Translations under genes and position numbers: made by a program
Assembly (NCBI GenBank): GCA_013397845.1
Contig: VZTG01005442.1
Location: forward strand, 443,001 to 507,000
Direction of reading: 5' to 3'
Length of the DNA stretch: 64,000 nucleotides
Origin: Melanocharis versteri
Lineage: Eukaryota > Chordata > Aves > Passeriformes > Melanocharitidae
Notes under the pieces: generated by a model
What the model was told of the DNA's origin: nothing
Seen by the model: the letters and a program-made list of their open reading frames with translations, nothing else
Databases searched by the model: none
Shown: piece after piece, positions 1 to 15,200 of the stretch
Layout: each line of letters opens with the position of its first letter
Numbering within the stretch: position 1 is the stretch's first letter

Positions 1-129
1 TTCACTACGTAGTCTTTGTGATGCTTATTTTCAGTAATAAACCAGTGTAATATAAAGGCTGCAAAGGAAATAAACCATAGTAATACAAAAGGTGCAAATG
101 ATTTGCTTTCTCTAGAAGCAGCCGGTTAC

Positions 130-295
130 CTATTGGTCCAGGAGAAGGTATCTTTGGTCCACTGATTTCTAGAGCAGTTTGGTAAAAGTTTTCATTTTCT
201 GCATTACTCCCTTCTTCCACATTTCTCCCAACTGGCTCCTGGAGATCCAAGCTTTCAGCTTTTGGTTTCTTTAAACGTTTCACCTGAAAAGTGAT
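130..295 (-). CDS. TTC17: TTC17 exon 19
   Basis: 166 bases, 55 codons plus one base. With the upstream acceptor (GGTAG) it reads ITFQVKRLKKPKAESLDLQE, matching human ITFQVKRVKKPKG; it ends ISGPKIPSPGPI. A second AG 12 bases inside gives an in-frame shorter form. Donor GTAACC. Sequence 1-129 is the start of intron 19. Confidence 0.94.
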
Positions 296-3200
296 CTACC
301 AAAAGAACAGTATTAGCAAAGTTAACAGTAAGAAACACCGTGAATGTTATCAGCTCCAATGCACTACTTGTTTTAGCCCAAAGATGTTACAGATGAGATC
401 TTTGTCTCTCTTCTTTCCTCCCCATTTCAACCCATTCTCAAAGCCTGCTCCCTTTCACTGCATCACGCCATGCAAACAAAGTATACAACTTCTGATCTCC
501 AACACAGGAGAAAATCAATTTAACTCCTGGAGAACTGAAAGGCACTTTTCATTATATATTTTACTGATAACATGATGACAACTGGGATTTCCGTGTTTTC
601 ACGCTAACCAGAACTTTTGGTTCTATCTTTTTTCATTTTTAACTGTGAACAAGAAGTTGGTGATGGATTTAAACTACTTGCTCATTTCACACCAGCCATC
701 GACAACTACATCTTTTAGGCTCATAGGAGAAGTTCATAGATCTGTATCTCCCAGTGTTAAACCCCTTGAACTGTTCTCATCTTTCCCTCCTCCACAACAG
801 TTAGTACAAGACTTAAGTAAACTCATTCAAACTTACCCATTCAGCTTCATCATCATCACCACAGTCCCCAAAGCAGGAGCTAGCCAGTCCATCCTGAGAT
901 CCCTTCTTCAGGACCCGGATTCCCTGCAAGTCCATCCGACGACCTTTTACCTCCAGTGCCCCTTCAAAAGCTTCCTGAGGCCAAGAATTTTCAAACTCAT
1001 CCACCAAAGCCAGCATCTCTTCAGACATCTGATCATCTTCTAAACCCTCCACTCCTTCTGAACCGTTGCTTTCTGCAGTGACTGTGTCTAAGAGGGAATA
1101 TCATAAAAAACTTCAAAAATTATTTTCCCTGTGCTTTCACAAATTGTAGAAAAACAATCTTTTTCCTGTGACCTGACTTTTCCACTTGCACAACCCACGT
1201 ACCACTGACTACTCACTACACACTGCAAAAAGAGAGAACTGGTCAATGCAGATTTCCCCACTGCAAATAAGCACCCCTGTTGTGCTTGGAGAAGAATGGT
1301 GAAGAGAATGAAACGAGTTTATGGGTTATGTGTAACTTCATGGACAGAGAGGGGAAAACACAGCTTCTCAGAGGAAAACAGACAGCTCTTCTGAAAAATC
1401 TAGAAACCATTTCATTTGCCAGAACTGATTTTGTAAGGCTGACTTACTTTCCAGTCTCAAGAAGGAGGGATCCCTTGCTGAACTCTGAGTAAGGACTTCT
1501 GGATCTTCTGTACCTCCCTCAGAGTGTCCTTCTGTCACTGCTGTAGCTGACTCATAGTGGTCATCGAAGTATTTCTCCTTGCCATAACTGCCATCTGGAT
1601 TTTTCTCATGACAGTGGCCTGAAAGAGAGAAATTTACTGATATACCATGAGAGAAAGCTCCTCCTGGATACAAGGGCAGAGGCTGTATTGTGGAAGCTAC
1701 CATCTTCTAGTTTTCTGTGGATTTTCTACGTTTTTAATCTATGGATTAAAAGAATAATTCTACAAAGCATGAAAGACTTCATTCAGTGATTAAAAAACTG
1801 ATCTGCCCACTGACAAGGCAGATCATGTAAAACAGTTACAGGAAACTATCTTATTATGTATATGCTGTGAACTACTAACATAAGAAAAATCAGCTGCCTT
1901 TCAAGGGAAGGGTGCACAGGAGACGAGAAATTACTGTGTGCTGGTAGCCACTCCAGTGAACACTCCCAAGCCATGTATTGTGACAATGCACCACGTGAGG
2001 CGTTTGCCTGCCACATGAACTTTCACTTCAGACACCACAGTGGTCACCATGCTTACGTGCAAGAGAAAAAGGGCCAAGGCAGACTGATCTGGGAATGCCA
2101 GACTCTGACCTTCTATGCCAGCAACAGACAGCATGTTGGTATGACTAGCTCATTAAACAGACAGACAAAAGCTAAAAGCATTAATCTGTGCAAAAAATCA
2201 GAAGTTTATACAGCTGAAAATTTAACATCTATAATTTTGTGCTCAGGTTACAAATACACATTCCACCAAATGCAAATAGCTAGGAATAACATTGGAAAAA
2301 ATCCAAATGTAGAGTCAGTAATGAGCAGAAACAAAAATGTGCACACTTGCAACAGCAGCCTTTGAGCAACCTTCAGTGCCACATAAGCATTCAGACAGTT
2401 TAAAGGATGGCCACCTGCATCTTTGTAACAATATTTGGATAATAAATACATTTTAACAACAGATCTCAGATTTTTTAACACTAATTACTTTCCAGAGCCA
2501 GAAGTGCTTAGGGAGCACAATTTATGACACCATTCTCCACACCTGTGAGAGGCTGGGAACTGCCCCAAACCCCAAGGGGCTGAGACACGGACTGGGGGCA
2601 CCTGTCTCATCACAGGAAGCCTGTCCCCACTGAGAAAAACATATTCCATGTACTCAGCTACTGCTCTCAAACCCCTCCTTCCTTTATTTCAATCGCTTAC
2701 AAGTGAAAACAGTATACATACAGAAATGAATTAAGAAGCGCACAGCTGAATAAAAGAAAAATTAAATGCAAGATTCTCAAATACTCAGAACACTCCCTGT
2801 TCTGCCTTCCTGAATGCAAATGGTATTTCTCCATGCATATGGGAAGCATTATTTTTTTCAACCAGCAGCATAAAATAACAAGAATGTGAATAAAGTAGAT
2901 CAGTGACCCCTTTCTACTTCACACAATGATTGCATGCTACAAAAGGATAATTTTAGGTTTTACTCCTTTATCAGGCCAGTGGGATGAGAGGATGGTTCTA
3001 ACTCTCATGTAAGGATAACCCATTCCACTGCTTCTCTGCAGAGTGAAACTACAGCTTTTAGCTCTCTGCTTCTCCATCTGGGAACACTCAGGTGGCATCT
3101 TTGGAGGAGAAACAGACCAGTATTTTCTCTGTGTATGTGTGTGAGAGTGACCAAAATCAAACAAATTGAACTAGATTTACAAACCCTTTGGGAAAACTTA

Positions 3201-6200
3201 TTTCTTGTCCTACCTTTTCTGCTGTATGTAAGAAGACAAACAATGTTATGAGTAAATATATAAAACAGAAGCAGTTAACTTCATAAACTTTTCTAACATC
3301 TACCATACAGTTATACTCAGCCTTTCCTACTCTATCAGTCATTGATTCCTTCTTCAATCCCCTGCCCACCTCTCCCATGCTGCCAATAAAAAATTAATTG
3401 GTTTCATAAAAAAAAAAGTTAAAACAATCAGTTTAATACATAGAGATCCTCATGCTTAGTTTATGAGAAATGGTGCACACAGAACCCTTAAGCTGCCCCC
3501 ACCTGACATCAACCCAGCCTGATTTCAATGCAAGTCAAGTGCTTCTCAGTAATATGATGATCACAGTTCCCTTTCCTGAAGATACACTCATCGTTAGTAT
3601 AAAGAAAGAAGCAGAAGGGCTCAAACCCAGACAACTATTTTTAATTGAAATAAAAATGCCCAAAAGAATTTAAAAAGCTGGAAAGTGCAAGCAGAAGGAA
3701 AAAAAACGATGGCACTTAAAATTCTACTTAACACCAACTCTGTTAATATTAATTTACAAACACTGACAGCTAAAAACAGACTAGATGACTGTGCTGGCTT
3801 TCTTGGGATCTGAGAGCTGCTATATATAGAAACCTGAGTGACCTAATTTTTTCAAATTGCTGCTTTCAGTTGTCTGATGTTGCTGGAGACAAAAATGCTA
3901 GCTGAAAAACCAATGGAAGCTGAAGATCTCTAGTGAGTGAACCATAAGACTGGTGGTACTGAAACACTGCAAGTCAGAACTCCACAGCTTCTGTCAGCCA
4001 GATGCCTGAAGCTCACCAGGAAGCCCAGTGAGGAAGAGTGTGAGACCAGCAAGGGAACAACACAGCCCCAAATTCCAGGCACATTCTCTGTCTGTAGAAC
4101 TTTGGTTGTATCACTGAAATACTTACAGCACCTTCGTTGTGAGAAGGACAAAAGTGACCACTGACCTCCAAATGCTCAGCTATTTATTATTAATATTTCA
4201 CATATATTCTGGCTGTCTAGATTTGCACATGTGAGTTCTAGGTGTAAAGTCCTGACACAGTGATATTACAGCTACAAAACTTGGAAGTCTAAAATTTCTA
4301 CACTGAACTCGGTAAATACAGCTTACTCTATCCTGAAAATTTACTAGAGAAGGACCACTTTCTTGCTCATTTATCTTCTAAGAGCAGCTGTTGTCACTTT
4401 TCCTATTGATTCTGTAGAGCTAAGAAAGCTCAGAGGGAAGTGGATCAGAGTTTGTCTTACCTTGTGTATTATGACACGTGGTTACCAAATTCCAGACAGT
4501 GAAACAAAAATCACTATCATGATACAAAACAAGTGTCTGGGCCTTTATTTAAGTGATGCAAATAACACAAATACTCTGTGCCAAGTTAATGTAGAAATTG
4601 TCATAAAAAACCCACTAAGTAGTTCCTAATTTACAAAGGAAATCCTCTGGAGAAAAAAGCAAATACAAACTCTAAACTGAAGCATTGAGATCTTGGACAT
4701 TAAAAGCAAAACACAGTATTGCATATTAAAGGACTCCATTCCCATATTGTTATAACCTGTAGTTTTTCTGGCCTATGTGAACGCACTTGTACAGCACTAG
4801 CACAAACCAAACTTTAAACATAGGAAAGATTCACTAGATTATCCATCCCATTTAGTATCAACAACCTTCATGATTTTCAGGACCCCTCTCAAATGTCCAC
4901 TGAAGCTGTGGCACCTACTGAAGTTGGTAGGGCTGAAAAACCCTAGACAGAAAGTCAGGCTCAAGCTCTTTAGGAACAGGGTGATTCTGAACTCTCAAGC
5001 TGAAATGCACTTAGCATGAGGAGGGAAGCACCCAGAGTGTTGACATCTGTCACAAGCAAGGAGAAATATTAGGAGAGAAGTGATGCAGTAACAAGACTTG
5101 CTCCACCTATCAATGTCTAACAAATACTTACTCTGAACCACACTTAATGTTGCCACATTTCTCAGAGAAGTCACACCTGGAAACAATTATGAACTTGCCT
5201 TATGACATATGAACTTTTCTGGTGCTACATATTTTTTGTTTGTTTAAGAGCATATTTCTGTCAATTTAGGTGACCCCAGATGACCAGACTGAAAGCCACC
5301 TACCTAAGGCAAGGAAAGAAACGTGGGAAGTATGGAAAAAAGGAAAGATGAACAAACAACACCCCCAGTGTATTACACAGAAGTGCCGCACCTTGAGTAA
5401 GGTCTTCAAAGTAATCCAACCTCACCATTAAATTGGGCATTGATTATTCTAAAAATCTAAATTAACTGCCACTGTAGCTGTTTGTTTCTTGTGGTACACC
5501 TGGCAGAGAGAATGAGGCCTCATTAAATATCTTCACTGTTTGATTCCTATATACCAACTATATATTCCTATATACATGATTTGGTGTCATCAATTGCATT
5601 AGAAATAAAAAGTAAAATTACCTCCAAGTGTCTTTGGTCAGCACAGAATTCTTACTGACATTTAGTTTTTTGCCAGTGCAGAACCTGCAAAATATGGCAT
5701 TCCTAACTCTACCATCTACGTTCTAACATCCTAGGTTTATGAAAATTATTGGGTCCTAACTTCTAATGTTATACAGACTAGTTCTCTTAAAATATTTTCA
5801 GTACATATTTAGAAATTACCACAGCAGAATAATGCCTCAGAACTGAAAGTAATTTTAAATTTAGGTACTGATTTTTTTCCTACCATTTGGAACAAACAGC
5901 ATTATCTTCTGAATTATTACAAGAGTCAAAGACTGTAGTCAGTGACTTGGATTAGGTTAGGCAAAATGCACGTTATCTGGAGATATGTGTCACTTATATG
6001 ATTTGCCTCTTTATGGGTAAACACAGCCAAGAGAGAACTGTACTTAATACAGATGTAAGTCAGCCTAATACCTGAGTTGTCAGCGTACAGAACAAACTGA
6101 AACCAAGCTGCTAACAGGAGTTATTAACTCCATACTTATTTTTTATGAACGCTTAAAACCAGTATTCCCCACAGTGAAATTCAGTAAAGATAGGTCTTCT

Positions 6201-9200
6201 TTTTCTTTTTACAGCAGGAATGACATATCACTGAGCTCAGTGGAAGTAAGTTTCAATCCCTGCATGCAGATGAACAGTCTCAGCAGCAGTGCATCAACAG
6301 TCTTCTCTTTACTCAGGCAAGTCACTGCTCACACAGATGCAGAGCCATATAAGTCAAAGAGGGTGGTGTATTACCACTCCACATATGAGAATAGGCAACA
6401 ATGCTGCTCAGAAGTCGTGAAAAATTTGAGTGCGCTCACTACTTGAGTCACCTTGTATATTAGGCTAAAATATATTCATTACAGAAATTAAACTGAAACT
6501 CTGCACATCATCACCCATCACTTTCACAGAAGCAGTCTTGTTCAGTGCTTCGTGTCACTGGCAATGTAATCTACCCCGGTTTACAAAAATAATCTGGAAT
6601 GAGAGAACTCACCTACCAGAACCTTTTGTGCATCTAAAGCTACTGGGATCTCAAACACCAACATCTGGGCTAAATGAGCACCTTCAGAACTGTCTTACTT
6701 TCTGCACCACAGTGACTTTGTTGCAATCTGACATTAACAAGCCAGGGCAGTGTCACAGGGAAGTGCTGTTTGGGAGATCATCCTCTAGACAACATAAAAA
6801 CATGAACTTTGACTTTCATGGCAACATTAACACTGGTGATTAGCACACTGCATACTCTAATTACCTTGATCTTTCAAGGTGAACATGGTAATTTCCTAAA
6901 GATGTTCTGAGACATTAACAGCAACCATGTTATTCCAATCACATATGAACAGATATTTGATTGCAAAGCATTTCCTAAGGGAAAAAATGCAAGCCACTTA
7001 TTTTGAGGTGAGTTTTAAAAGCAATAGGATGAGCAGTAACTAGGGAAGAGACCTATCTTTAGCAGCTATTGCTGCTCTGCTTACCTTAATCGTAAAATAA
7101 CATGGTTCTATCTATATCCTGCTTACAATTAATGCAATCCTTTTCTTAATGTTTTCATGAAAAATATGTATCTATACTTCAAAATGAATCCCATGATTGA
7201 GCTCTGAAAGCAGAAACTGCAGAACACTTAGGACTGAACAGGATTGCCATCAAAAATGTTACAGAAAGGTCACAGGCCATAACTCCTGAACTGTACAACA
7301 GTACTGTACTCCAGAAGCAATACCAAAGGAATTTGTTGCTTTCCATACACACAAGCATAAAAAAAATACAACTAAAGAATTTTCAGTTAATTTTTAGTGA
7401 AAAATGATCAACAAGGTGATAGAGCAGGTAAGTAAAAGGAGAAGAAAACTAGAAGTTTTAATTAGATTTAGCGGGCTGTGCAATACTGACCTGTGAATGT
7501 TTGCCAGGTCTGTATTTAGCTCAAGAGAAATACACCAGATTACCACATATTCACTGTGCACTACAGGACCCAGGAAGGATACCAAGCAGATTAGCAACCT
7601 ATATCTGCAGAAGCATGAAACAGCTCACAGCCTTGTTGCTGACTTGAAAAGCAACCAGCCCAAGCAGTGGTCAGTCTTGCTTTCTCTGAACCCAACAGTG
7701 ACACTGCTGATTTCAGCCATGCACGACTCAGCTCCAGAACAGTAACACCAGCAGACCTGCAGTGCCTTACAGCTCTAATACACTGGATAAACCACTAAAA
7801 AGATGTATCCACTACCCATGTATCATGATAGATTCTATTCTGGATAACAAAAGACAGATTTCAGTAAGATCCCTCTCTGATGAAGTTAAATATCTGTATG
7901 GGTACTGGAAAAGAACGAGGAGTGTAGTGCCCAAATTTTAACCAAAGCTTTTAGTGTGTTTTCTCCCTACACAACAACACCATGTTAATTTTTAGCTTTT
8001 TCCTTTAATATAAATCCTCCTTTGAAAAGCCAGAAGTTACAGGACAAAAAAAAACATTTTCAAAGGACAGGACAAACTACTGATTGAAAAAGTGAAGTAT
8101 CGAAAACAAATAATGAAAAGCATAATGAAGTATTTTAAAAGCTGATTTTCATGAATTCCTCCCTTTGATAGCCAGTGGCCCTTCTTCAAAGATGATGAGA
8201 GGCATGCTCAAAATGGAGTAGTCAAAGAAAACCCTACATAAAAAGCTTTCATTTGATGCATAGCAAAAAACAGGATGATAATTTATACCATCAAAATTCA
8301 GACTGAAGCACACAAAATGAAGCATACAAAAGTTCTTTCTTTTTTATTATTTATTCCAACAGTTTTTCAGTTAAGAGGTTTATATGGTAAAAACTGTTCT
8401 CACTCGTAGGAAGTTTTAAAATCTGATTTTGTAGCCAAAAAGATGCCTCTAAATTGGCTTAGCTATAGATTTAAAGGTTATCTATTTTTCTCATCACAGC
8501 AGTTCTGATTAAACCTTTCAAAACATACAAATGCCAACAATACATTACCAGATTTCTTGATCTTATTGAGAGAAATACCTCACCACTGCGTAACAGACCA
8601 GTCCCTGATGAACAGATTCAAAAATTTCCCTTATGAAATATAAAAAAGTGATAAATAAAACATGTGAAAAAAATTAAAGAGAAAGACAAACCTATTTAAA
8701 ATAGAACATAATGCAGTTTAATAAGGGACATGACTGCAAAACATGCTGAAGAATTCAGTAGGCTACTCTACAACAGAGTAGAAAATGTCAACCTTCCTCT
8801 CAGCAACAGGGAGGGGAAAATCAAAGAGATTGACTACCTAAAGCCTTCACTCTCCTCCTTCCTCTCCACCCACTAAAATAGGAGCTTATTTTTTTCACAA
8901 TGCACATCTAGAAGCAGAAACTTACTCTATGACGGTGGGAATAGGGCCTAAAATATAGAAACACCTAAATATCTAAACGTAACCCCCCCAATAATCCTGT
9001 CAGTGAATGAAAGAAGACTAGAAAATGTCTCTTTCAGAGGACCCTTTTTCTATGTACAGAGCAGGAAGGTAAGTAGCCCTCCAGGCTGAATTTCAGTCTG
9101 TGCCTAAAGGGTAATGATTTTTTTCTGGTTGTTTGTTTTGGGGAAAGAGAGAAAAAAAGCAAGAGAAATAAGCACATGAAAGTTCTGAAGACAAAGGCTT

Positions 9201-12200
9201 GTCCTCAGTGACTTCTCCTTGGGCCAGATTTTTTTACTGTAGATAAGAAAATAGTTACTTATGAATTTCTTAACAATAAACACTCACCCACACTAGATCA
9301 CAATGTAAGGCATGCTATGAATATTAAATGACTAATATTTACATCCCTGCACACAACACAATTCTGAAATCTGTTTATGATTAAGCCAAAGAAAATTCTT
9401 AGTTTAAGTATCACTAGCATAAGCAAAGGCTACAGTGGCCTGCATTTTTTTTTTCTCTTTCTAATCTTTCCTCTTTTCCACAAATCTATTATGCTAAACA
9501 TCACCTATTTTGTAGATCCTGTTAGATCCTAAGTATCTATGAACTCAAGTCTAAAAAGGACTTTTAAGTACAACAGTAACCTTCTACTGAGAAATGGCAT
9601 CATACAATTGAACTCTACGAGAGTTAATAACTCCACTATGGGTTACTGTTAGCTTCCCACTTCTCTGATGTACGGGGTTGAAACTCCAAAACCAAGCAAA
9701 GGCCTTAGGTGTGTGCCTTTTGATTTCCACACTGTCTGTAAGGTTTGCACCATATATTGGAATGTAAACAATACACCAAAGGGACCTGATTCCATGTTTT
9801 TTATTTTGAGAAGCTATTTTGATAGGCTGTATTTATGTTTATCTGTGTATCTCTTCACTAGGTTATACTGCACAGCAAGAACAGATTAATAGTCAGACTC
9901 GATCCATGACAATTTATAGATTTGTTTGGAATAGGTATTCATGCAACTGCTCCTCCTAACTGGACATCAAAGCAGAGGCACTGACACACTCGAACAGCAA
10001 ACCAGTGTGTTAACTGGTCAGGTAGGCCTGTCCCTTACTAATCTAAGAGAGCTTTTAAGTGCTCGGCAGGTTGTCTGACACGGCACACTATACACAAATC
10101 TATTAAAAAGGAGAACTGTTGCTGTAAATAGGATTAAAAAAAATAAAAATCCTGGTGTTGATGGAGTGATGATCAAGAACCAGATTAGTCTTTTCTTAAG
10201 TACGGAATACCTGCAGAAGGTTCTGTTTGACAAGAATACTGCTAACCACCCTAGATTAGAATTCAACAAGAAAACACTCTCCTCACACTGCCAGAACACT
10301 ACAAAGCCACAGAACAGTTACTACAGAAAGACTAGAAATTTTTGGATGAATGTCCCTTCTCCCCAAAATGGCTATATTCAAGAAGCTTCAATCTCTTCGC
10401 TCTAGGGAAATGCTGAACTGTCCTAGTTTCAGTCTCTAGTAGCCAGAACAGATGATATATTTAAAGCTTTGAGGACAGTCAGAGCACAACACGAACCAGG
10501 CAACCAACCTTAAAAGGAAAAAAACAAATCAATAAAGCAGACAGATCAGGAGCAGTTAAGTGCCCGGCACTCCGTGGCTCAGCGTGCAGTGCTCATTTTA
10601 ATCTGAGCACATGGCATTGCATGCTGCTTTGAGACAACTTCCACATGACTCATTACAGGCTGAGGCTACACATCACCACTTTACAAGTTCTCAGATTTAA
10701 GCCAAGTGAATACAGCCTTCAAGGTCTTGGCCAGCTGCTAATGACACTAAACTACACATTGTCACTTTTCCCATATGTGGGGACCACATGTTCTTTTCCA
10801 AACATGCTTTAACCAACTCACTAATTCAGTGCATACGCTCAACTATGAACGTGTTTGTGAAACTACATCTCCCTGCAGCTGTACCTGAGGAATTACTATT
10901 CCTCCTAAAAAGGCCATAGAACATATGCAGTTGTCAAAATTTTTAAAATAAGTCCAGCTCTAGGTGGTACACCCAATTAAGTTCAGTAAGAAATTTCAGC
11001 AGCTTACAGGTAAGTAACTGCCACTGGCAAAGACAGCCTCTCAAACAGAGAGGAAGACACAGACAGTCATCAATTTCTCATCTTCTCTACATTCTTGTCA
11101 CAAAAAAGTACCACACACATTGCAGAGAAATGTTAATACATCTGATAACTGAAGGTATCAAGTTTTGAAAAATTTAGTTGGAGAGAGAATCTTTTCCCTT
11201 CGAGCAATGCCTGACATTTCTCTTCCTATGTGAACATGTAGCTATTGCTCAAGTAAAGGAAAGATCCAGGTAACCTACGAAGAAGAATCTTTTGCACTGT
11301 AAAGGCAGATAAAAATGGGAAATGTATTATATTTAATACTGTACTGCTTTTTCTTCATACTGAATGGTTTTGCATCAGTAAACTCTCACTGAATTCTCCT
11401 AAATTCCCTTCCACAGTGCAATTCTCATTTCCTCACTTACTCCTGCAGCTGAGGCCATGATTTTCTCCTCTCTCCTCTGCTAGCCAATGGCCTTCTGATC
11501 TTGGGAAAAGACAGAATGGACACAGAACACTAAATATTGCAGGTGTACCATTCTTAACAGAGCATGATGCAAAGTGAGACTGATGACTGTTGGGAGAAGC
11601 TGTCAGGTACCCTGCCATGCAGGAAATAAGCAGGCCATGTATGTAAGACAGCAAGACACACTCTGCATGATGAAAGAAGCTGCAGAACAAACTTACCCAT
11701 TAGCATTTTTAACACATGCAAAAGAGAATGACATTTGAGCAACAGAGATATACTTAAGGAAGCATGCATTGTTTACAGAAACCTTTAAGATTCTTAATGG
11801 CTTTCCAGCAAGCAGCAGCTTGGAAGCAACGTGCATGAGCAGTGGGTACACAGCCTTTGGATACTGGTGTAGCTAAAAATGCCACGTTTAACGTAGTACC
11901 ACATTCTTTCATTTTTCAATTTAGGAATCTCAATCTATGTATTTTTTATATAATTTTGACAAGAAAAACGCATGGAAAGGAAAGACAGGTTTCAAAGTGA
12001 GCTTGGCACAGCAGTATTAGGGCAAGGTCAGTCACCTTCAACTTCCTTCAGCCCCTCAAGAGACACTAGACTAAGACTTTTCAGGGAAAGGTATGTTTTA
12101 TAAATCAGGCTCCAAGGAGTGAAAAGTATAAAGAAGCCTGCATCTGGTCAACTATCTTCAAGATCACATCACTAATATGCTAAGGCTACTGCAGCAAAGG

Positions 12201-15200
12201 TGGACTGTGAGAACTGCTTCTTCCTTTACTGGGCTAGCGGTGCAGAAACAGTAGCACAAACCCAAATAACTGGGTCACATTATTCTCACAGAGCACATTT
12301 GCATACGGATTTCTCCAAGATCTTCCACTCAGAAGCACATCTGACACTTCCCAACACCCCCACTCCCCAGGGATGCTGGCTTCCACCAGGACAAAAAGCA
12401 GTCCTCATTCTCCATATCCTCCAAGTGCCTACATTCTGCAAGATGTTTTCACTCTACACAAGTACAATTCAACCTCCTCTGACTCCCTTAGCACTACAGA
12501 GCCCAAATGTGGTGACCTAGAGTCCACTTGTGTGGCACCCACCAGATTTTTCAGATGGACTTTCACTGTACGTTCTTCACTGCCAGAGATGCTTGGCTGC
12601 CAGAGGCAGAAAGAATTCAGCTTGATTTTCAGATTCCAGGTGGAAGCTGCAGGGTGAACAACAGGCACATGGGTGCACTCCTGTGCACGTGTGGGGCAGC
12701 AATAAGCAATTGAGTATTTAACTTCCAAGGATAACAATGATCTTAGAACTGCCACTGTTTCACACAGAATCCACTTTCTCTATGCTACTGCTAAATGACC
12801 AAGGCAAATGATTGCCATGATTTGTTTCTGAGAGCTCTGACAAGCTGTTCATGTGCCTCAAAGAGTTCTGCTTGTTGTTTAAAAACCCTACTGGTGTTGA
12901 CTCTTCTGTTCATACAGATGAACTTTACCATAAGGCAAGAGAGAGAGTAAAAACAATAGAGAAATGAATGGTCACAGATCCCACCCCTTTCACAAACTAT
13001 CAGATAAATAAGAGTACTAATACAGACAGTATTCTCAGTAAGGTGCAGAAGCACTCATGAATTATGCCTCCTAAGATGCAAATCAAGGTGAGAAAAAGCT
13101 GAATTTTAAACACACAGAAGTGCTCAGTTCAGGATCCCATATTATTGGTTTAGATTGTGGCCTTTTGCTTCAACTAAAACACGATTAAATTCTGAGCTAA
13201 GCTCAATACCCTTTGTTCCAAGAATAAACACCTTAGGGGATGTTTATTCCATTAACAATGTAACACCATTAACACTGTAAGTGATAAGCATTCCTTGGAT
13301 GAACAAGATACAGCAGCTTGAGAAGGAGGAAACTACTATTATGACAAAAATGTCTAAAAGGACCTCATGCTATAGGAAATGGAAGCAAAATTTAGGGGCC
13401 TGTTGCTGGGACTATCAAGTCAGTCATAACTGGTAAGGAATAACTGAGTTTAGTGAAAGGTGCATTTAAAGATGTCAAGTATTTCACATCCCTGTGTCTT
13501 AATGCACTATTGTAAAGAAAATTATGTGATGCTTTTGCTTAATGTTTGTGTATCTCAAATCACTGTGGGGACTTGAGGTGATTGCAGCTGTCAAACTAGA
13601 GTCCAAGGCTTAAACTAGGATGTTGATTTAAGGAAGTTATTTAATCTGTCATAAGCTTACTATTAAGAGTTTCAAGCAGAGACTCTCTTTCCAGGTCAAC
13701 CCCTCCCCTTTAGGTCGATTTGCTTAAAGGTCTAAGCTTATTAACTTTAACTTACTTTAACTTGTAAGAACCTAAGTGCTGGGGGATAAAGGGAAGCCCA
13801 CACACATATGAGATGAAACACCTTTCCCGTGTTTTATTTTAAGGGGAAATAGACGGAATAAACCAGGAGTTCTGATTTCATGTGGCACAGAGTATTGGTA
13901 CCACAAGAGGGCACTAAAGCCACGCCTAAAGCGGATCCACATCACAGAACTCACTCTAAGGATGAACTGCTTCCACAAACACTCCCACTATGTACAAGGA
14001 TCCAGGTTTCTTGATGGCATGCACATACATTCATAATGAACTCACACTCCCTCGACTTTCCACAGAGCAATACAAAGCCTTCTGTAAAAGCACCATCCTG
14101 CCAAGGATGAAAGACAGTGAGACTCGAACTTGAAATTTGAAACAAATCATGCTCCATGTTTCAAACAGCATCAGCCTACTAACAAGATTTTGAATTTTGG
14201 TCCTGTCTAAAAGAATGTGAAGTGCATGTGCTCATAAGCAAATGCAACTGTGAGCCAGAGGCAGATGCTTAGTCAGATAAAAATATTATGAGCACAAATG
14301 ACTTCTGTTTGCCCAGGCAACAATTCTGTTTACACATAGAAGGAAAAGTCTTATCCAACAGAACTAACAAATCAGCATGTTTCAATGGCCAGCTGACCAT
14401 CACCCTAAAAATATGGTTCTCATATTCTGTAACCTTTTTAATAAGGCTTGGCAACATCTGAATGTTTACATCAGCCAGTGAAGTGCCACAGTAACAATCC
14501 CATAGTTGGATAGTCCTCTACAGACCTTAATACCTGATAAAAGCTACTGGCAATATTTTAAGCCATAAAGTGTGCAAGACAAATCTCAGCAATGCACCAT
14601 TCAGTAGCAGACAAAAATGATGCTGGCTTTCTCTACTAGCTTAATAAGCAGCCCAAATATTTCATTTCTGCACCTCTGAGAGCTGACCCTGGTTTTCACA
14701 TTAAGCTTTTTACGCCTGTTAACACGTGTCTCTTGGTCCTGTTATTTGTCAAGCAACACAAAGTTTCTCAACCTGCTTCAGGAACTGACTCACCAGTAAC
14801 CTAACAGCTGATGTAGCAACACCCTTAACACTGCCAAGTCACCTCTAGAAGGATCACCATGGGATAATGCTGGAAGAATGAAGTCTTCCAACCGTTTTCT
14901 CAGGTATCTGGGAATAAGGCTCTGTGTGGACTCTTGCTGTAGAGCATCTATATTAGATGCAACTGACTGAACTGCAGCTGTCTAAAATACATGTCACAGG
15001 TGATAGGGTTAGAATAACTTTGGACACTTCTGCAGATTTAGAAATTCTTTTACAATGAAAACAAACACTTATATAAACTTGAATACCGAAGGCAAAAGTG
15101 ATTTCAGAAAGTGCTGGTCTGAGATTTTTAATTCTCATTCTCATGTGCATGAAGTGACTTGGGTTTGAAATATAAATTATCTATACCAGAAGTAAGTTAC

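Noticed and set aside
645..1043. Plus-strand 132-codon ORF
   Set aside because: It is the antisense shadow of TTC17 exon 18 and its flanks.
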